Source: Apoderus coryli (lineage: Eukaryota > Arthropoda > Insecta > Coleoptera > Attelabidae). Taken from it: a stretch of 64,000 nt of DNA. The notes under the pieces are model-generated. The model did not search any database and was not told the DNA's origin. It was given only the letters and a program-made list of their open reading frames with translations. The stretch covers positions 16,684,260 through 16,748,259 of the forward strand of contig OU452205.1 of the NCBI GenBank assembly GCA_911728435.2. Direction: 5' to 3'. Both the position numbers and the translations under genes were made by a program. The first letter of the stretch is position 1. Each line of letters starts with the position of its first letter. Positions 49,455 through 62,384 of the stretch are shown here, piece after piece.

Positions 49455-52145
49455 TCGATGATACGCCCAACTAGCAATTCGACATTCTTAAAGAACTAAT
49501 ATATTTTATAATTATTTTATTACCGCTTAGTTAAAACTTTTTTGTTCTTTAAAGTTTCGTTTCGTGATTAAACTGCTGTGTTAAACTTTTCTGTGAGAAA
49601 AATTGTTTTAAGAACGTTTTTACAGCAAAATAATAAAATAGTTATAAAATATGATATCGTAACAATTTTATAAACGTTTATAAAATACGTTTTGTAGGAC
49701 GTATTTGTTCCGAATGATAATTGGTTTTAAAAGCATTTTGTAAAAGTACTAGTCTGTATTAACTTGTTCCTTTAAAAACAATTATAAAATTATTCTGTTA
49801 AAGTACATTTCGTAATAATAAAATAGTTTTTTTATTGTCGTTATTAAGAGCGATTTGTTTTGTGGAGCAAATTTGTGCGCAAATTAATAATTACAAAATT
49901 GTTTTTTAGTTATTTTATTAAAAACAATAAAAAAATAAATATGTTGCCAATGCATATTTTATAAAATTAAAATGATGTCATAAACATTACCTAGAACTAA
50001 TATATAACATAGACTGCTTTATTTTCAACTGATATTTATTGTTATATTATACACTGATTTCAAATGTTGTCCAAATGGAAAAACAAACTAAAAGCAGTTG
50101 TGCATTTAATAGCAAATTAAAACTTAATTACTACAATATTATAAATTATCAAAGGCAAAACATTAGTGACTAATAATGAGAAGGAAACTGTAATGGAATC
50201 TAATCAAATTAATGACAATATTTACATTAATAAGACACCAAAAAATATTGTGGACACTGATAAATTCTCAGAAGGAATTATTACTAGATGGTGAGCGGGT
50301 AGCCGAAATAGAGAATTGGATACCTATCCTGGTGATCAATATCATGCTTCAAGCACAACAAGTGAGTTAGAAAAAAATGCAAAACTAAGAGAAAACATGC
50401 GATCATGGGCAGTATCAAATAATGTTCCGCATTTTTCCTAAAAGAAGCTTTTTGCCATACTCAATGAATGCCAAATTTTCTACCTCAAGATCCTCGAACT
50501 TTCTTAAAGATACTCGACAAACCGTTTTAATAACGGCAATTATAACATACATAACATAACCAAAGGGCTCAATTTAGGTTATGTTTAAATTACTCCCGTA
50601 AAAGCTAATAATAGAGTAGCTATAGAAGCATTTTGTTTTATAAGAACACATTAAAAGCTTTTATAAAACATATTATGTTAAAGTTTGTTTTGTAAAACTC
50701 TGTTTACTATTTTATTATTATTCCAATATTCAAACGATGCGACACACGGCGGCGACTCACACAAACATCAAAGTATCAAGCACTATTACTTCAAGTAGAC
50801 AGGACTAGACTTGATTAATTTGTATACATTTTATCTTATAATTTTTTTGCAGCACCTTTAAATTAAATTTTGATTTTTTAAAGCATTTATATAAAAGCTT
50901 GTTTTAGTTTGTTTTACTATTAATTTATTTTAAATAACGGCAAAAGATAACTAAATACATAAAACTTCAAGGAAAATACTTGTAATTAACTTCATTATTC
51001 ATTATCAAGCTTAGTGAAATATATATTTTTATATCTTACACCATAACTGGTTTCTAAAAATGTCTTCAAGTTTACATAAAACATAGGTACCTACTTATAT
51101 TTTGGCTAGTATCCATATCATAGATATAAAAGAATCATATCATCATTCTTATGCTATCAAAGGGTTTCAGGTAATATTAATTTTATATTAGATTTTATAT
51201 GCACTTAAAATATTATGAGATTTATGTTTTTTAACGAATACACCCCTGTATAAAACAATTCTGCAGTTATTTTATAATAGCTATCTAAAGAGCATACTCG
51301 TCTGGGTTGAGATAATTTTGTTTTATAAGCATCGTATAAGGAAGAAGCCATTTTTGGTTTCTTTAAATTGTTAGCCATCTTGACCAAACTTTTAAAATTA
51401 ATATTTTTTCTAATTTGTAAAATTTTCTTAGCTAATAAGCTCTACAGAATCAGTCATTATATAATAAAGGATATCGCAAAAGATTATTTTCAACAATAAG
51501 TGACAATAAAAAAAATATTTTATATAATTTATAAAATTTAAATTTATTAATTTACATAATTCGCGAGGCGCATTAAAATTTTAATAATAATATACAATAT
51601 ATTTAACAGTAAATTTTGTTTCGCAGCCAAATCTGCTCATGGGTGAATTTTATCTGACTTATTTTATTATTCATTATTGGGTATTATAGCGTTTCATATT
51701 ATTTTTACCTCCATCATTGTTCAGATTTTATTAATGTGTACCAAGAACAATGCATAATAATTATAAAATAATTTTGTATAAAAAGGTATTTTAAAAAAAC
51801 GTTTTTATCCTTTAACTGTTGCCGCTGAGAGCAAAAATGTTGAAATTGAGGCTCTTATAAAAGATTTATAAAATATGTTTATAACAGTTTTATTTGATTT
51901 GTATTAAATATTTATAAACGTTCTAAAAACTATTGTATAATAGCAACAAGCAACATTTATAGAACCGTTAAAGAGTCGATTATTTGTTTTATAAATCTGC
52001 GCCTTTTTCGTGTTTATAAGGCGCGTAAGAACGTTGTGAAAATGTTTATAAAACAATGGGTGTTTTATAAAATATATTTTATAAATGTTCTTACAGCAAT
52101 TAAAAAAGTTAAATTGTTAGTTGGGCGAGTATCGACAGATCTAAT
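49455..52145 (+). mobile_element. AT-rich DNA element with TTTATAAAAC-type internal repeats and transposon coding remnant
   Basis: gatacgcccaactagcaatt at 49461 and its near complement gttagttgggcgagtatcga at 52117 form terminal inverted repeats. Flanking both inside ends is dense repetition of tttataaaa / gttttataaa motifs. A coding remnant at about 50190-50520 reads LRENMRSWAVSNNVPH and, after a frameshift, LPQDPRTFLK. I recall similar W-AV...LP-D-RT motifs in arthropod transposon-associated proteins, but I cannot name the superfamily. Confidence 0.5.
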
Positions 52146-54140
52146 TCTTCTAAATGTGAAGTGTATATTTTTACATAAAATATTTTAACCTATAATGTAG
52201 TGACATTTTATTAAAAAAAACAATACAACTACCTATTAAATCATTAACAAAGTAAAATGCTCAGTATGCGACATATTAGATATTAAGAATTCGTTTAGAT
52301 AAATCTACAGGAAATGAATTTTAAACATTAATGTAATATATAACCAAAGCGGTTGCTAATTACTAAAAACTTGGAAAAATTGCGGGGAGATTTTATTAGG
52401 ATGCTATACCTTTTCTCAGAAACACAAACTTTACAAAAACTTTAATACAAAAGTTTCTTGATTTTAAGGAAATTGTTTAACTATTTTAGTGTTAATAATA
52501 CAGGGCGTCCTAAAAATGCTGCACAGATATTTATCATCAGAATTACTAATGGGACTTCTTATATATATTTTTATAATTTACATTCCTTGGAATAAATTAA
52601 GGTGACTTTCATAAGAACTGCCTATTCGAGTTTTGTGTAATTAGACAGGAATTAAGATTCTGTATATTTTTAACAAATTGATGACCATTGCAAAAAATGT
52701 CTTGTGCGCTCCCTAGTTACTGATATATGATAAAATTTCACTCATCAAAATTAAAGCCACCTTATAACGCCCCATGGCAGCTAAGTGTTCTAAATTATGT
52801 ATAGACGGTGTCACAGATCTTCGGAAATTTTGTCAAATTTCGATTTGGAATATCCAAATTTTTTTAATGAAACACGTATTGTAATTGATACATTTTTGTT
52901 ACAACCTATCGATTGATATCTACATGTCAGACCTAAATATAATAGTTTACGAAACAATTAGAGTTATATTATATATTGTTTAAGTCTATACAAGGTTAGG
53001 TACTTACTAATCATTGCTGTCTATAATAATATAATCTAATCTATGTATGGAATCAAAAGATACTTCCTTATTGATATTGTAATAAATTATGTCCCATACC
53101 TAAATTTAATATTTTGCGAAAAACCTTATCCAAGCTTTGCTTGAAAAAAGTTTTCTCTCTTGTTCCTAGTTTCGTTTCGCAGTCCGCCTTAATTTGTCGA
53201 AACAGTTCAGTCATTTCAGTACAATAGTTATTTTATTGTTACGTGTTTATAATTATTATCAATGTGTGGCCTTCTAAAACTTTGGCATGGTTGCTACAAA
53301 AAACCAAACTTGTTTTCGGAAAATTATCATGAATTTGAAGTGAAATAATTTTTAGCATGTTTTACTATTATCTTACCACAGGTGGTAACTTGTATACGAG
53401 AGAGTTGCAACTTCCATACACATAAAGCAAAATTCAAGTTTAAGCTATCAATGAAACAGCTATTTTTTTAATTTCTAACCATAGCGTTCTGAATATAACA
53501 ACATAAATATACCATTTGGTTATATATTACAACATTAAAATAGTGTATATTTCCAAGAAAAAAGCGAATATATTTTTATATACCTACTATAAATAATTTA
53601 AACAAGAATTATAGAAACAATTATTAAGCTAACTTGAAGGAATAGAACTAGGTATATTTTGTAACATGAGTTTTAGGTTATCATTAGATTTTTGTTAGAA
53701 TGAGATTATATTATGTGAAATATACACTATTCATATATTAGAAAAATTGTTTTATAGAGGTACGTATTTAGATGTGTATATTTAGAGGAAATATTTATAT
53801 TTAATTTCCCTGTAAGATAGAAAATATACACATTAGAATATCTTAAACTAACTTGCATAAATTGAATGCTCAATAAAATAAAAATACCTATGCGAACATG
53901 CTTTTGTGGCAAGGGACAGTCGAGTTTTATCTAGTCCCAAGAAAATGAAATATGCATTATATTATTAAGTGTTTTTGGCTGCTAATTTAAATACAGAATA
54001 TTTCTGTTTTATTTCACTGTGATAAGTAGCTTTTTGTAGCTGCCCTGAACTTTACATTCCTAGTAAAATGGATTTTGACTTGAAACATGTCAATAAGGCA
54101 AAAAAATACGCAGATTAGATTTGATGTGAGTGAACATTGT
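52146..54140. other. intergenic, nothing recognised
   Basis: A transposon-end-like tacagggcgtcctaaaaatg at 52500 has no partner. No gene. Confidence 0.35.
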
Positions 54141-54300
54141 ACGGGGTGAGTCAACGAAAAGTATGCATCTATATTTTTCTCTTTTCGGGAAATTTAAAGT
54201 AAAAATGCTTGGGCATACATACATAAAAATCATATTATATTGCATAGGAAATTTCCCAGCAGGAGATGGGGATTTCGTTTTTTTTTTTCAAATTAAAGGG
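54141..54300. mobile_element. relic end of the 56470-58556 transposon family
   Basis: acggggtgagtcaacgaaaa at 54141, followed by tctctttt and aaaaatgcttgggca, parallels the outer part of the intact element's TIR (agggtggtccaacgaaaag, tctctttttt, aaaatgctcggaca). About three quarters of bases match by eye; only one end is visible. Confidence 0.5.
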
Positions 54301-55046
54301 GTTTTAACTATTAATTAACAATGTTTAGCAATGATCACAACAAATTATTTTCTCAAATTAAAACCAGCAACTTTTTTCTTGTGTTTTAGGTTAGAATTGT
54401 TATTTATATTAATACGAAAAAATGAAGCGCGTTGATCACAAAAATTGGATACAATAAACTGTTTTTTATTTATACATAATATAAATATACTATACATATA
54501 CGGTATCCGTCCTAGACAGACCGCGATAAGTATTGAAAACGTACAAATCGGAAAGCCGCGAAGATTTAGGAGTATACTAAGCTCCTTGGGGATCAGAAAA
54601 CAAAAATAACTTTAGTAATACCGGAAGTTGGTGTGAACTTGCTTGTTTTAAATGGAACATCCTATATATTGTTACATTGTTTGATTCTAGACGTTTTTGT
54701 GGATAATGTCCTATAGCTAAGCGTTTTTTGACTTACTTGAGGATTTATTTCTAAATTGACATTTTCAGGTCTAATAATACGTTACCATTTAGGGATAGGA
54801 ACATATATCATTTGAAAGGATATTTATTTGTCTTTCTGCATATTATATATTTATCTTATATAGGACGTTCCATTTTAGAACAAATTGAGTTATGCCTACT
54901 ACAGTAGTTTGCGACCACCCGGTCACATTCAAAATAAATCAATTTTTCGAAATCAGTTGAATATACGTATAGGGAAGTGTTAACACAAAATCCTCCAAAA
55001 CGAAAAAAAATCAAAAATATAAGTATATACAGCGTATTTCCTTTAA
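54301..55046. other. intergenic, repeat pieces only
   Basis: Contains the inverted pair aaatggaacatcctatatat (54650) / tataggacgttccatttt (54861) and a gtttgcgaccacccggt motif at 54908 shared with the foldback at 7840-8526. No gene. Confidence 0.4.
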
Positions 55047-55998
55047 CACTTAACAACCCAGAAAGGTTTTGTATCGTATCTGACCAGTAGTGTCCGATCG
55101 ACACACTAAAAAAATATTTGATTTTTGTTTAATAAATTACCCCTATATGTAAATATCACACATTTATTAATACTAGAACTTAAGTAGACGTCCATTTTAC
55201 ACAAACAATTTTTTTGTTGAATGTTCTGAACATACATTTGTTTTGAACTTCTGGATATCTTTGATGGGCAAATATGATATCGCTTTTTTCGTTTAACCGC
55301 CAGATCATCTGAAGAGAACTGCTGTTTGTTGACTGCTTGCACCAACGATATCTGCAAGTGTGCAATTGCTTCGTTGTGGTTTTTAGTCAACCCTTTTTTG
55401 TTACGTCTCTGAATATGCGGCTTTACCAATTCGGTTGCAACTTCACGTAAGTAAATTTTCCTTTGGGAGCATTTCTTCTTCTGATTCCAATTACAGTATA
55501 TACAATAGATTTAGTGTTAGTGATGCAACCTCCATAACATCAACAATATTTTGAAAAAATGCCATTAGCCACCTGTTGGTTCTCTCTATACTTGTTTACA
55601 ATAATGGAGAATATGCAAATCGTTACCAAAATGTATCCCAAAATTAGTAAATTTATCCCAAGTACACCACACGCACATATGCAAATAAGAATAGATACTG
55701 ACAACATACACTAGTAGTAACAGGTTATGCCTATATACCCCCTCCACCACAGATTTGACATGCGCAATGGTATAATAAACATGGTGTCTCGTGGACACAT
55801 CTGGGTTGTTATGTTACTGTTTTGGAAATTAGCAAATAAAAAAAACACAATTTATATTTAAGCAACTCTGAAAAGGTAAACTGAAAGATAAAATACAGGA
55901 GATAGATTAGAAAAGAGGATATTTCACAAAAACAAAAACTTTTTGTATTAAAGTAAAAATGAAAATGTGTCCGTGGGACACTACTGGGCTGTTAAGGG
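55047..55998 (-). mobile_element. internally deleted piggyBac element, TTAA target site
   Basis: Terminal sequences cacttaacaacccag and ctgggctgttaaggg are flanked by TTAA at 55043-55046 and 55999-56002. Sub-terminal gtgtccgatcgacac and gtgtccgtgggacac motifs also match. On the minus strand, 55106-55429 encodes VKPHIQRRNKKGL followed by KKRYHICPSKISRSSKQM and KNCLCKMD, resembling the C-terminal basic/Cys region of piggyBac transposases. The catalytic core is absent, so it can only be mobilised in trans, if at all. Confidence 0.75.
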
Positions 55999-56469
55999 TT
56001 AAATTAAGAAAGTTGGTATCAACTTGCAGTATAACCGGGAGTAATACAAATATCGCAGTACTCTAAGGTCATAGACTGGATGGACCTGAGTAATCACTTA
56101 TATTTTCAGAGCAATCGTATGGTTAGTTTTCTCAAAACGTCTAATGTACCTTCAAACAACAATCACCCTGTATATTGCCTTCAACATTAAGTTAAAATGA
56201 AAAAAAGCATACTATTTGAAATGGCTAAAAACTGAAGATTTTTTAAAATCACCAGAATATATTGTATATTTCTTTGATAATTATTGTAATGTTAGGTGGA
56301 TACTTTTGCATTTTTTTATATGCACAATAATATAAACTATAAGATAACGATACATATCAATTCAATGCCTACAAACAATTTTATTATACTCGTATATACC
56401 ATTAATTATTATTATTGCTATTATATCTGATACTATTAATATACCTATTATTAGTATGTAATATTTATA
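55999..56469. other. intergenic, nothing recognised
   Basis: AT-rich; no gene. Confidence 0.35.
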
Positions 56470-58556
56470 CAGGGTGGTCCAACGAAAAGTTTGCACCTAG
56501 CTTTTCTCTTTTTTTTGTAGTCGAATGCGAAAATGCTCGGACACGTCGATTTTGCTTTTGAGGGGGACACATTTTAAACATATTTTTCGATCTGCGCCTT
56601 TAACCCCCTAGCGGGGGTGAGTAACAACCCTAAAATTTTAAATGGAAAGAGGGGTCTAATGACATATCATTTGAAAGGACACAAAATTGTCTTTCTAATG
56701 ATACCCTATTTGTCGAATTTTACTAAAACAGTTAATACGAAAACGACTTTAAAGACATTAAGCCGATAATTTTGGTATTAATGAGAAATACAAATAAGTT
56801 TTAATTATTGCGAGTGAAAACACCTGCAATCGTTAGTACATTCCAATGTTTGTTAGTTTTAACATTGCTTTGTAAAAAAAGTAAACAAGCTGTTAAATTG
56901 ATTTATTAAAACGTTACATTAACAAATGTTGAAAATGTGACCCATTTGATTCCATACAATAATACAGATTTTGTTCAAATCTATTTCTAACATTTTGTAG
57001 CATATCAGGTGTTATGTTTCTGCACTCTTCTGTAATGCGTTGGCGAAGATCTTCTATGGACTCGGGCTTCGTGGCAAAACATTTATTTTTTAAGTGCCCC
57101 CAAAGAAAAAAGTCTAAAGGCGATAAATCCGGTGACCTGGCAGGCCATTCAATTGGGCCCCCCCTTCCAATCCACCGTCCAGGGAACCGGTCATCTAAGA
57201 ACTGTCTTACAGGAGCCACATAGTGCGGAGGTGCTCCATCTTGCTGGAAATAAAGCCGATCAGCAGTATGATTTTGGTCATCTTCTATTATTTGTGTTAT
57301 TAAAGGATCAATTGTGTCTTCAAGCATGTTTAGGTACACTTCACCAGTTAAATTTCCAGGAATAAAAAGTGGTCCTATAATATGATTTCCTAATATGCCA
57401 CACCAGACGTTTATTTTTTGAGGATACTGGGTATGAACCTCACGGAATAAATGTGGGTTACTGTCATCCCAGTAACGGCAATTGTGCCTATTTACAGCTC
57501 CATTCAAATAAAATGTGCATTCGTCGGAAAAACAAATGTTAAATAATAATTGCGGATCTTCAATTAAACGCTGGCTCATTGCTTCACAAAATTGCAGCCT
57601 TCTATCAGGATCATCCTCATTTAGTTCCTGTACTAATTTGATTTTGTACGGATGAAATTTGTACGCTTTTAAAATTCGTATTATGGACGAACGGGAGACA
57701 CCTGAGGCTTCAGCTAGTTGACGGGTACTTTGACTATGATCCATTTCAACATGCCCTAAAACAGCGACTTCCACAGCTTCATTTCTGATCGGTTTCTGCG
57801 GCTGGTGTTTTACATTACAGACAGATCCGGTATCTACAAACTTTTTAACTAACTTGCCAACGTACACATCATTCACATTTTTATCGGGATGTCTCTCATT
57901 AAATAAGCGAGCCGTAAGTCTAGCACTACTATTATTTTGAAAATAAAGTTTAACAATTTCAACTCGTTCTAGAATGGAATAAATCATTTTGTACGGTAAA
58001 AGTAAAATAACTTGAGAAGCAACCAAACTGAATCAATGAAAAGACTAAAATAAACGGTGTAAATTCTTTTCCTACACGTATCTGCAGTTTTTATTTCAAC
58101 AAAAAACGCAAACGATTAGTGAGGAATTTAGTTCTGATAAATAAGATAGTGTTTTTGAAATCCCGTTTTTCTTCAAAGTAAATAATTTAGAAATGATTGT
58201 AGTTGTTTTCAGTCGTAATAATTAAAACTTATTTGTATTTCTCATTAATACCAAAATTATCGGCTTAATGTCTTTAAAGTCGTTTTCGTATTAACTGTTT
58301 TAGTAAAATTCGACAAATAGGGTATCATTAGAAAGACAATTTTGTGTCCTTTCAAATGATATGTCATTAGACCCCTCTTTCCATTTAAAATTTTAGGGTT
58401 GTTACTCACCCCCGCTAGGGGGTTAAAGGCGCAGATCGAAAAATATGTTTAAAATGTGTCCCCCTCAAAAGCAAAATCGACGTGTCCGAGCATTTTCGCA
58501 TTCGACTACAAAAAAAAGAGAAAAGCTAGGTGCAAACTTTTCGTTGGACCACCCTG
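56470..58556. mobile_element. apparently intact IS630/Tc1/mariner-type transposon with 340-bp TIRs
   Basis: Begins cagggtggtccaacg and ends cgttggaccaccctg, flanked by TA (56468-56469, 58557-58558). TIRs run 56470-56809 and 58217-58556, 340 bp each and, as far as I could compare by eye, identical. Between them lies one uninterrupted transposase gene on the minus strand. Long matching TIRs plus an open transposase suggest recent activity. Relatives appear as fragments at 3379, 4692, 36140, 41540, 43740 and 54141. Confidence 0.92.
56914..58026 (-). CDS. IS630/Tc1/mariner-superfamily transposase, DD41D spacing
   Basis: Intact 370-codon frame. The N-terminal 13 codons are probably untranslated; the start MIYSILERVEIV at 57987 (357 residues) fits the family. 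Seen: a DUF4817-type HTH (about residues 15-75, ending FVDTGSV), a second HTH with STRQLAEASGVSRSSIIRI, then the DDE nuclease with CFSDECTF (Asp 1), INVWCGILG, YFQQDGAPPHY (Asp 2) and SPDLSPLDFFLWG (Asp 3). Forty-one residues separate the second and third Asp. Known: these enzymes cut and paste DNA into TA sites. All three catalytic acids are present, so the enzyme may be active. It acts on the flanking 340-bp TIRs. Confidence 0.92.
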   Translation of the reverse strand: MVASQVILLLPYKMIYSILERVEIVKLYFQNNSSARLTARLFNERHPDKNVNDVYVGKLVKKFVDTGSVCNVKHQPQKPIRNEAVEVAVLGHVEMDHSQSTRQLAEASGVSRSSIIRILKAYKFHPYKIKLVQELNEDDPDRRLQFCEAMSQRLIEDPQLLFNICFSDECTFYLNGAVNRHNCRYWDDSNPHLFREVHTQYPQKINVWCGILGNHIIGPLFIPGNLTGEVYLNMLEDTIDPLITQIIEDDQNHTADRLYFQQDGAPPHYVAPVRQFLDDRFPGRWIGRGGPIEWPARSPDLSPLDFFLWGHLKNKCFATKPESIEDLRQRITEECRNITPDMLQNVRNRFEQNLYYCMESNGSHFQHLLM

Positions 58557-58558
58557 TA

Positions 58559-60379
58559 TATTTTTAATAGTGTTAAATTAGATTTAAAAGAATAAAAATG
58601 TTAGATGTATAGATCAAATGAGAAATATGTGGCTGCCCTTTGCAAATGAATAAACAATATTAAACAAATATTTATAATGTAATTATTAATTTTTGTTCAA
58701 TGCTATATTCTTGTTATCTTTTCCAGTTCTTCACTCCTAAAGGGGTTGCGAGAATTGGCTTTAATATAGAACATGACTGAAAATAATTCCAGGATAATAT
58801 AGAAAATAAAGTTATCTGTGTGCACTCGATATTAATCAGTTAAATACAATTTTGTAGTAAACAATTATATTTCGTGAGATTTTTTAAAATTCATGTACGT
58901 TGTTACGTTTAAAATTGAGCGTTTAATTATTTCCATTGTAAACAATTATTTTCGAGATATTGCATTTGATTAAGTTAAAAATATTCATATTATTTGTTTT
59001 GAAGTTCACTGTATATTCCTAATTTCTTCTAAAAACTAAATTTGGTATAATCAAAAATAGTTTTCTTATGAGTTTCTCCTTCTCTCTTTGACAAATAATA
59101 AAATATATTCTGCTACTCTCTCATATTCATAGGTCTAAATAATTGTCAATAGATTGGTTGCTGTCTCTCACGCACTTATTTTTGTACGCAGGTACAAAAT
59201 TTAAATTAACGGATTGCTATTATTTATTGTTTGATTATTTAATTATAATTAACATTATTACTATGGGTCAATTATACCCTTACTATTTGATGCAATATTT
59301 TCCCGGCAATGACTTAAGATTAACTTTTCAGATTTTCTATGTTGTATATTTTAATGAAAATATGTATTAATATTGGGCGCTTTTTAAGTGCGTCATTATA
59401 AACAATTATTGCTCATTGGTCAGTTTGCCTTCCTTGTCCCTTTTTGCTATTTTGGAAGGACGACTATTATTATTCTGTTCATGACTACTGTCTGTGTGGT
59501 GTTAAAAACAAATATAAATTTGGAATTTGTTCCTACCTAATAGTTGATTAGGATTTTATTGTGTAATACCACCTATTTATGGTTCTGTTTGTTGTTTTTT
59601 TGAACTGTTTGTGAAATGTTCAAGTAAGTGATGAACCATCGGATTTTCTTCCGGATTTGAGTAGACCGTGTTCGGTGAGTCGATCATTTTTATTTCTTGT
59701 TCAAACGGTAGTTTTGATGTCGTTTTCCTTTTTTTTAATAGGAATCTATACTTCTTTGACAAAGGCCATCACAGCCAAAGTTGAAGACACTTTGAGCCTT
59801 CACTACGTTAAAGTAAGCTCAAGTTTTCAGTAGTTTGAAGTAATAATACCAATTCGATTTTATTTATTATTTATAGGGCTTTTCTGTTCTTTTTCTTCTA
59901 GTAGAAGAAGTACCATCCTTGTTCCTAGCTAGAACATTGATGAAGTGCTGCCCTAATGTTTGTGGGTGAACTGCAGCAGAAGTTTCCTGTTTGGACATCC
60001 TGCACAGCTTTGAGGTTTGAGTGATATCATCTACGAATGAGACTATTTTGTGTATTCCTTTTTTGCCAAAAGTATTTGCAAAACTATTTGAACGGATTAA
60101 TATTTTATGGTAAAATAAAAAAAACTAAACTTTTCGATTTTCCGATTCAAAACTATTTACATAAACTAAAATAAATATTATAGGTTCTTATTGGAAAATT
60201 AACAAAAGGAAGTAAAAAGAAATTTGCTAAATTGTTTTATGTACAAATAAATGTACCAATTTACAGGTAATATATACAGAGTGTGCCAAATATGTAATAG
60301 TGTACACCGTATGTGATCACATTTGGGATATATTTGGTTCTATAACTACTTAATTTATAAATTTAGATTTAATAAATAA
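58559..60379. other. intergenic, nothing recognised
   Basis: Open frames at 59143-59370 (plus) and 59577-59762 (minus) have no known motif. A minus-strand segment around 59900-60060 reads HKIVSFVDDITQTS and similar, unclassified. Confidence 0.3.
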
Positions 60380-62330
60380 ATAAATACAAATAAATAAATG
60401 ATTTATTATGCAAAAAAAAAAAGAAAAACTGTTACAATATTTAAATTATTACACTATTTAATAGTATACATTATCACAACTAATAAACGAAAAAAAATTA
60501 ACAGTATCCTTTTGTGCACAAAAGACAAGAGTTTGCCGGAAAGCCATTCTACCACTCTACCTATAAGTTAATTATTTATCGACAACGAAAAACAATAAGA
60601 TTACATCACTTCAGAAAAAAAAAACAAATCAGAACATTCTGTTTTTTAAATTATTCTCGCTTTTAAACAATTCTTGAACATGTTCAACGACAAACCCAGC
60701 AAATCACCAAAATCATTCAACAGATGTGCAGCCATGTAGGCAAAACACCCGTCGAACCTAGAAGCTGTATGCTGAGGAACAGTAAACGAGTCGTTACGTA
60801 TATTTACCATACCATAATATAGATACGTTGGTGTTTGAGAGGTGTTAGCTTTATATTGCATCACTGTGTACAAAAAACTCACTCTACAAGGTATTTTGAG
60901 TTCTCCAAGCATATTATTTATGTATGGCGTAATATGTGCGCGATAGGGAACTTTACATATTAATCGAATGCAAGCATTCTGCACTCTTTGCAATTATTTA
61001 TCTTTGTTGTAATTAGGCAAAAAATGATAGTAAACAGGAGAGCAGTATTCAATATGCGGATCAATTAGTGACTTGACTAATTTCAACTTAGTCGATTCGT
61101 CCAGCAAATCTCTCAGATCGAAAATCGAGATAAGTTCATAGAAACAGAGTCTATACACTTGCTCGCAATGATCGTTAAAGCTCAATCTATCATCTACAAT
61201 CACACCAAGATTCTTAGATTTCTGCACTCACTCAACGTTGACATGATCGATATAAATCCTATAGTTACCCGTTATAAATATGTTGTGTCTGTCACCGCCC
61301 ACGCACAATGCAACTGACTTTTTGGGGTTGATTTTTAAGCCGTGGGCAATACACTAACCTGGAAAAGCCTCCAAATCAGTGTTCACGGCTTCCATAGCCC
61401 AATCTAAGTTTTTAATGGAAAAAGACTTCTAGAGATGTCGTCAGCATACATATGATAGTTTAAGTTAGTAATACTGAAACTTACATCGAATGTAAATATA
61501 GAAAAGAGAAGTGGGCCCAGTATGCTACCTTGAGGAAATCCACAAGTAGTAACTCCAAAATCAGAAAGGCTAGAGCCGCTCAACTTAACTCTTTGTTTTC
61601 TATCAAAAAGATAACTTTTAAACCAATTCAAGTAAGAATCGACAAAGCCCAGGTATATCAGCTTTGCCAGAAGTAATTGGAAATCCAAAGAGTCAAATGC
61701 TTTGCCCTGATCAAGCAAAAGTAATACGCTTACCTGTGACTTATCAAGGGATTGTGTTTTTTTCGAAAACGAGATTGTTCCACAGGAATTAAGCTGTGTT
61801 GTTTTAAATATTCTTGCATCTGATCACCAATTATAGGTTAAATAATTTTTGATATGGCGGGCAAAATGCTTATTGGTCGAAAGTCATTATGTGAGTCAGG
61901 TGAAGTTGTTTTGGGAAGGGGTATGATATTTGCTGACTTCCATACATCCGGAAAAACTCCTAGACTCAATGAGTCATTAAACAATTTACAAACAGTTTCA
62001 ATACAGAAGGGTGTAATTAAATTTCACATTTTAATATCTATGTTATGAGTGCCGTAAGATTCTGATTTTATAGATTTTATCCCTTTATGAATATCATCCA
62101 AGGTAACTTCGCGAAATTCGAAATATATTTCATCACTAAATTTATTTGAATTAAAAAATGAAATTCTATATGGACTAGTTGTCGGTTTCCCCACCACATT
62201 AAGAAAATGATCGTTTAATTCATTAGGACTTAAGAACTCTGGTGGTTGGTTACCGAAGCCACGCTTTGTAGAAACTCCCCATTGAGAGACGCTCCTCCAT
62301 AATTGGTTTGTATTATTTTGTCTTAGTAAA
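60380..62330 (-). mobile_element. LINE (CR1/Jockey-like), minus strand, several breaks
   Basis: Minus strand: pre-RT region around 62000-62220 (EVTLDDIHKGIKSIKSESYG), RT pieces LDQGKAFDSLDFQLLLAKL, CGFPQGSILGPLLFSIF and the catalytic YADD (YHMYADDISRSL) at 61404-61718, post-RT KNLGVIVDDRLSFNDH and PHIEYCSPVYYHF (60994-61227), and MQRVQNACIRLICKVPYRAH to the stop (60646-60993). Stops and frameshifts separate the pieces. A TAAATAAATAAAT-type tail lies at about 60375. Confidence 0.85.
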
Positions 62331-62336
62331 ACCCAT

Positions 62337-62384
62337 TTACAGGCTGAAAAAAAGGCATATTAATGCCTTTTTTTCAGCCTGTAA
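62337..62384. repeat. perfect 22-bp-arm palindrome
   Basis: ttacaggctgaaaaaaaggc at the left arm is repeated in reverse complement at 62363-62384 around a 4-bp spacer. It would form a strong hairpin; the T7 run in the right arm is not a terminator in this context. It lies at the 5' edge of the LINE. Confidence 0.85.
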
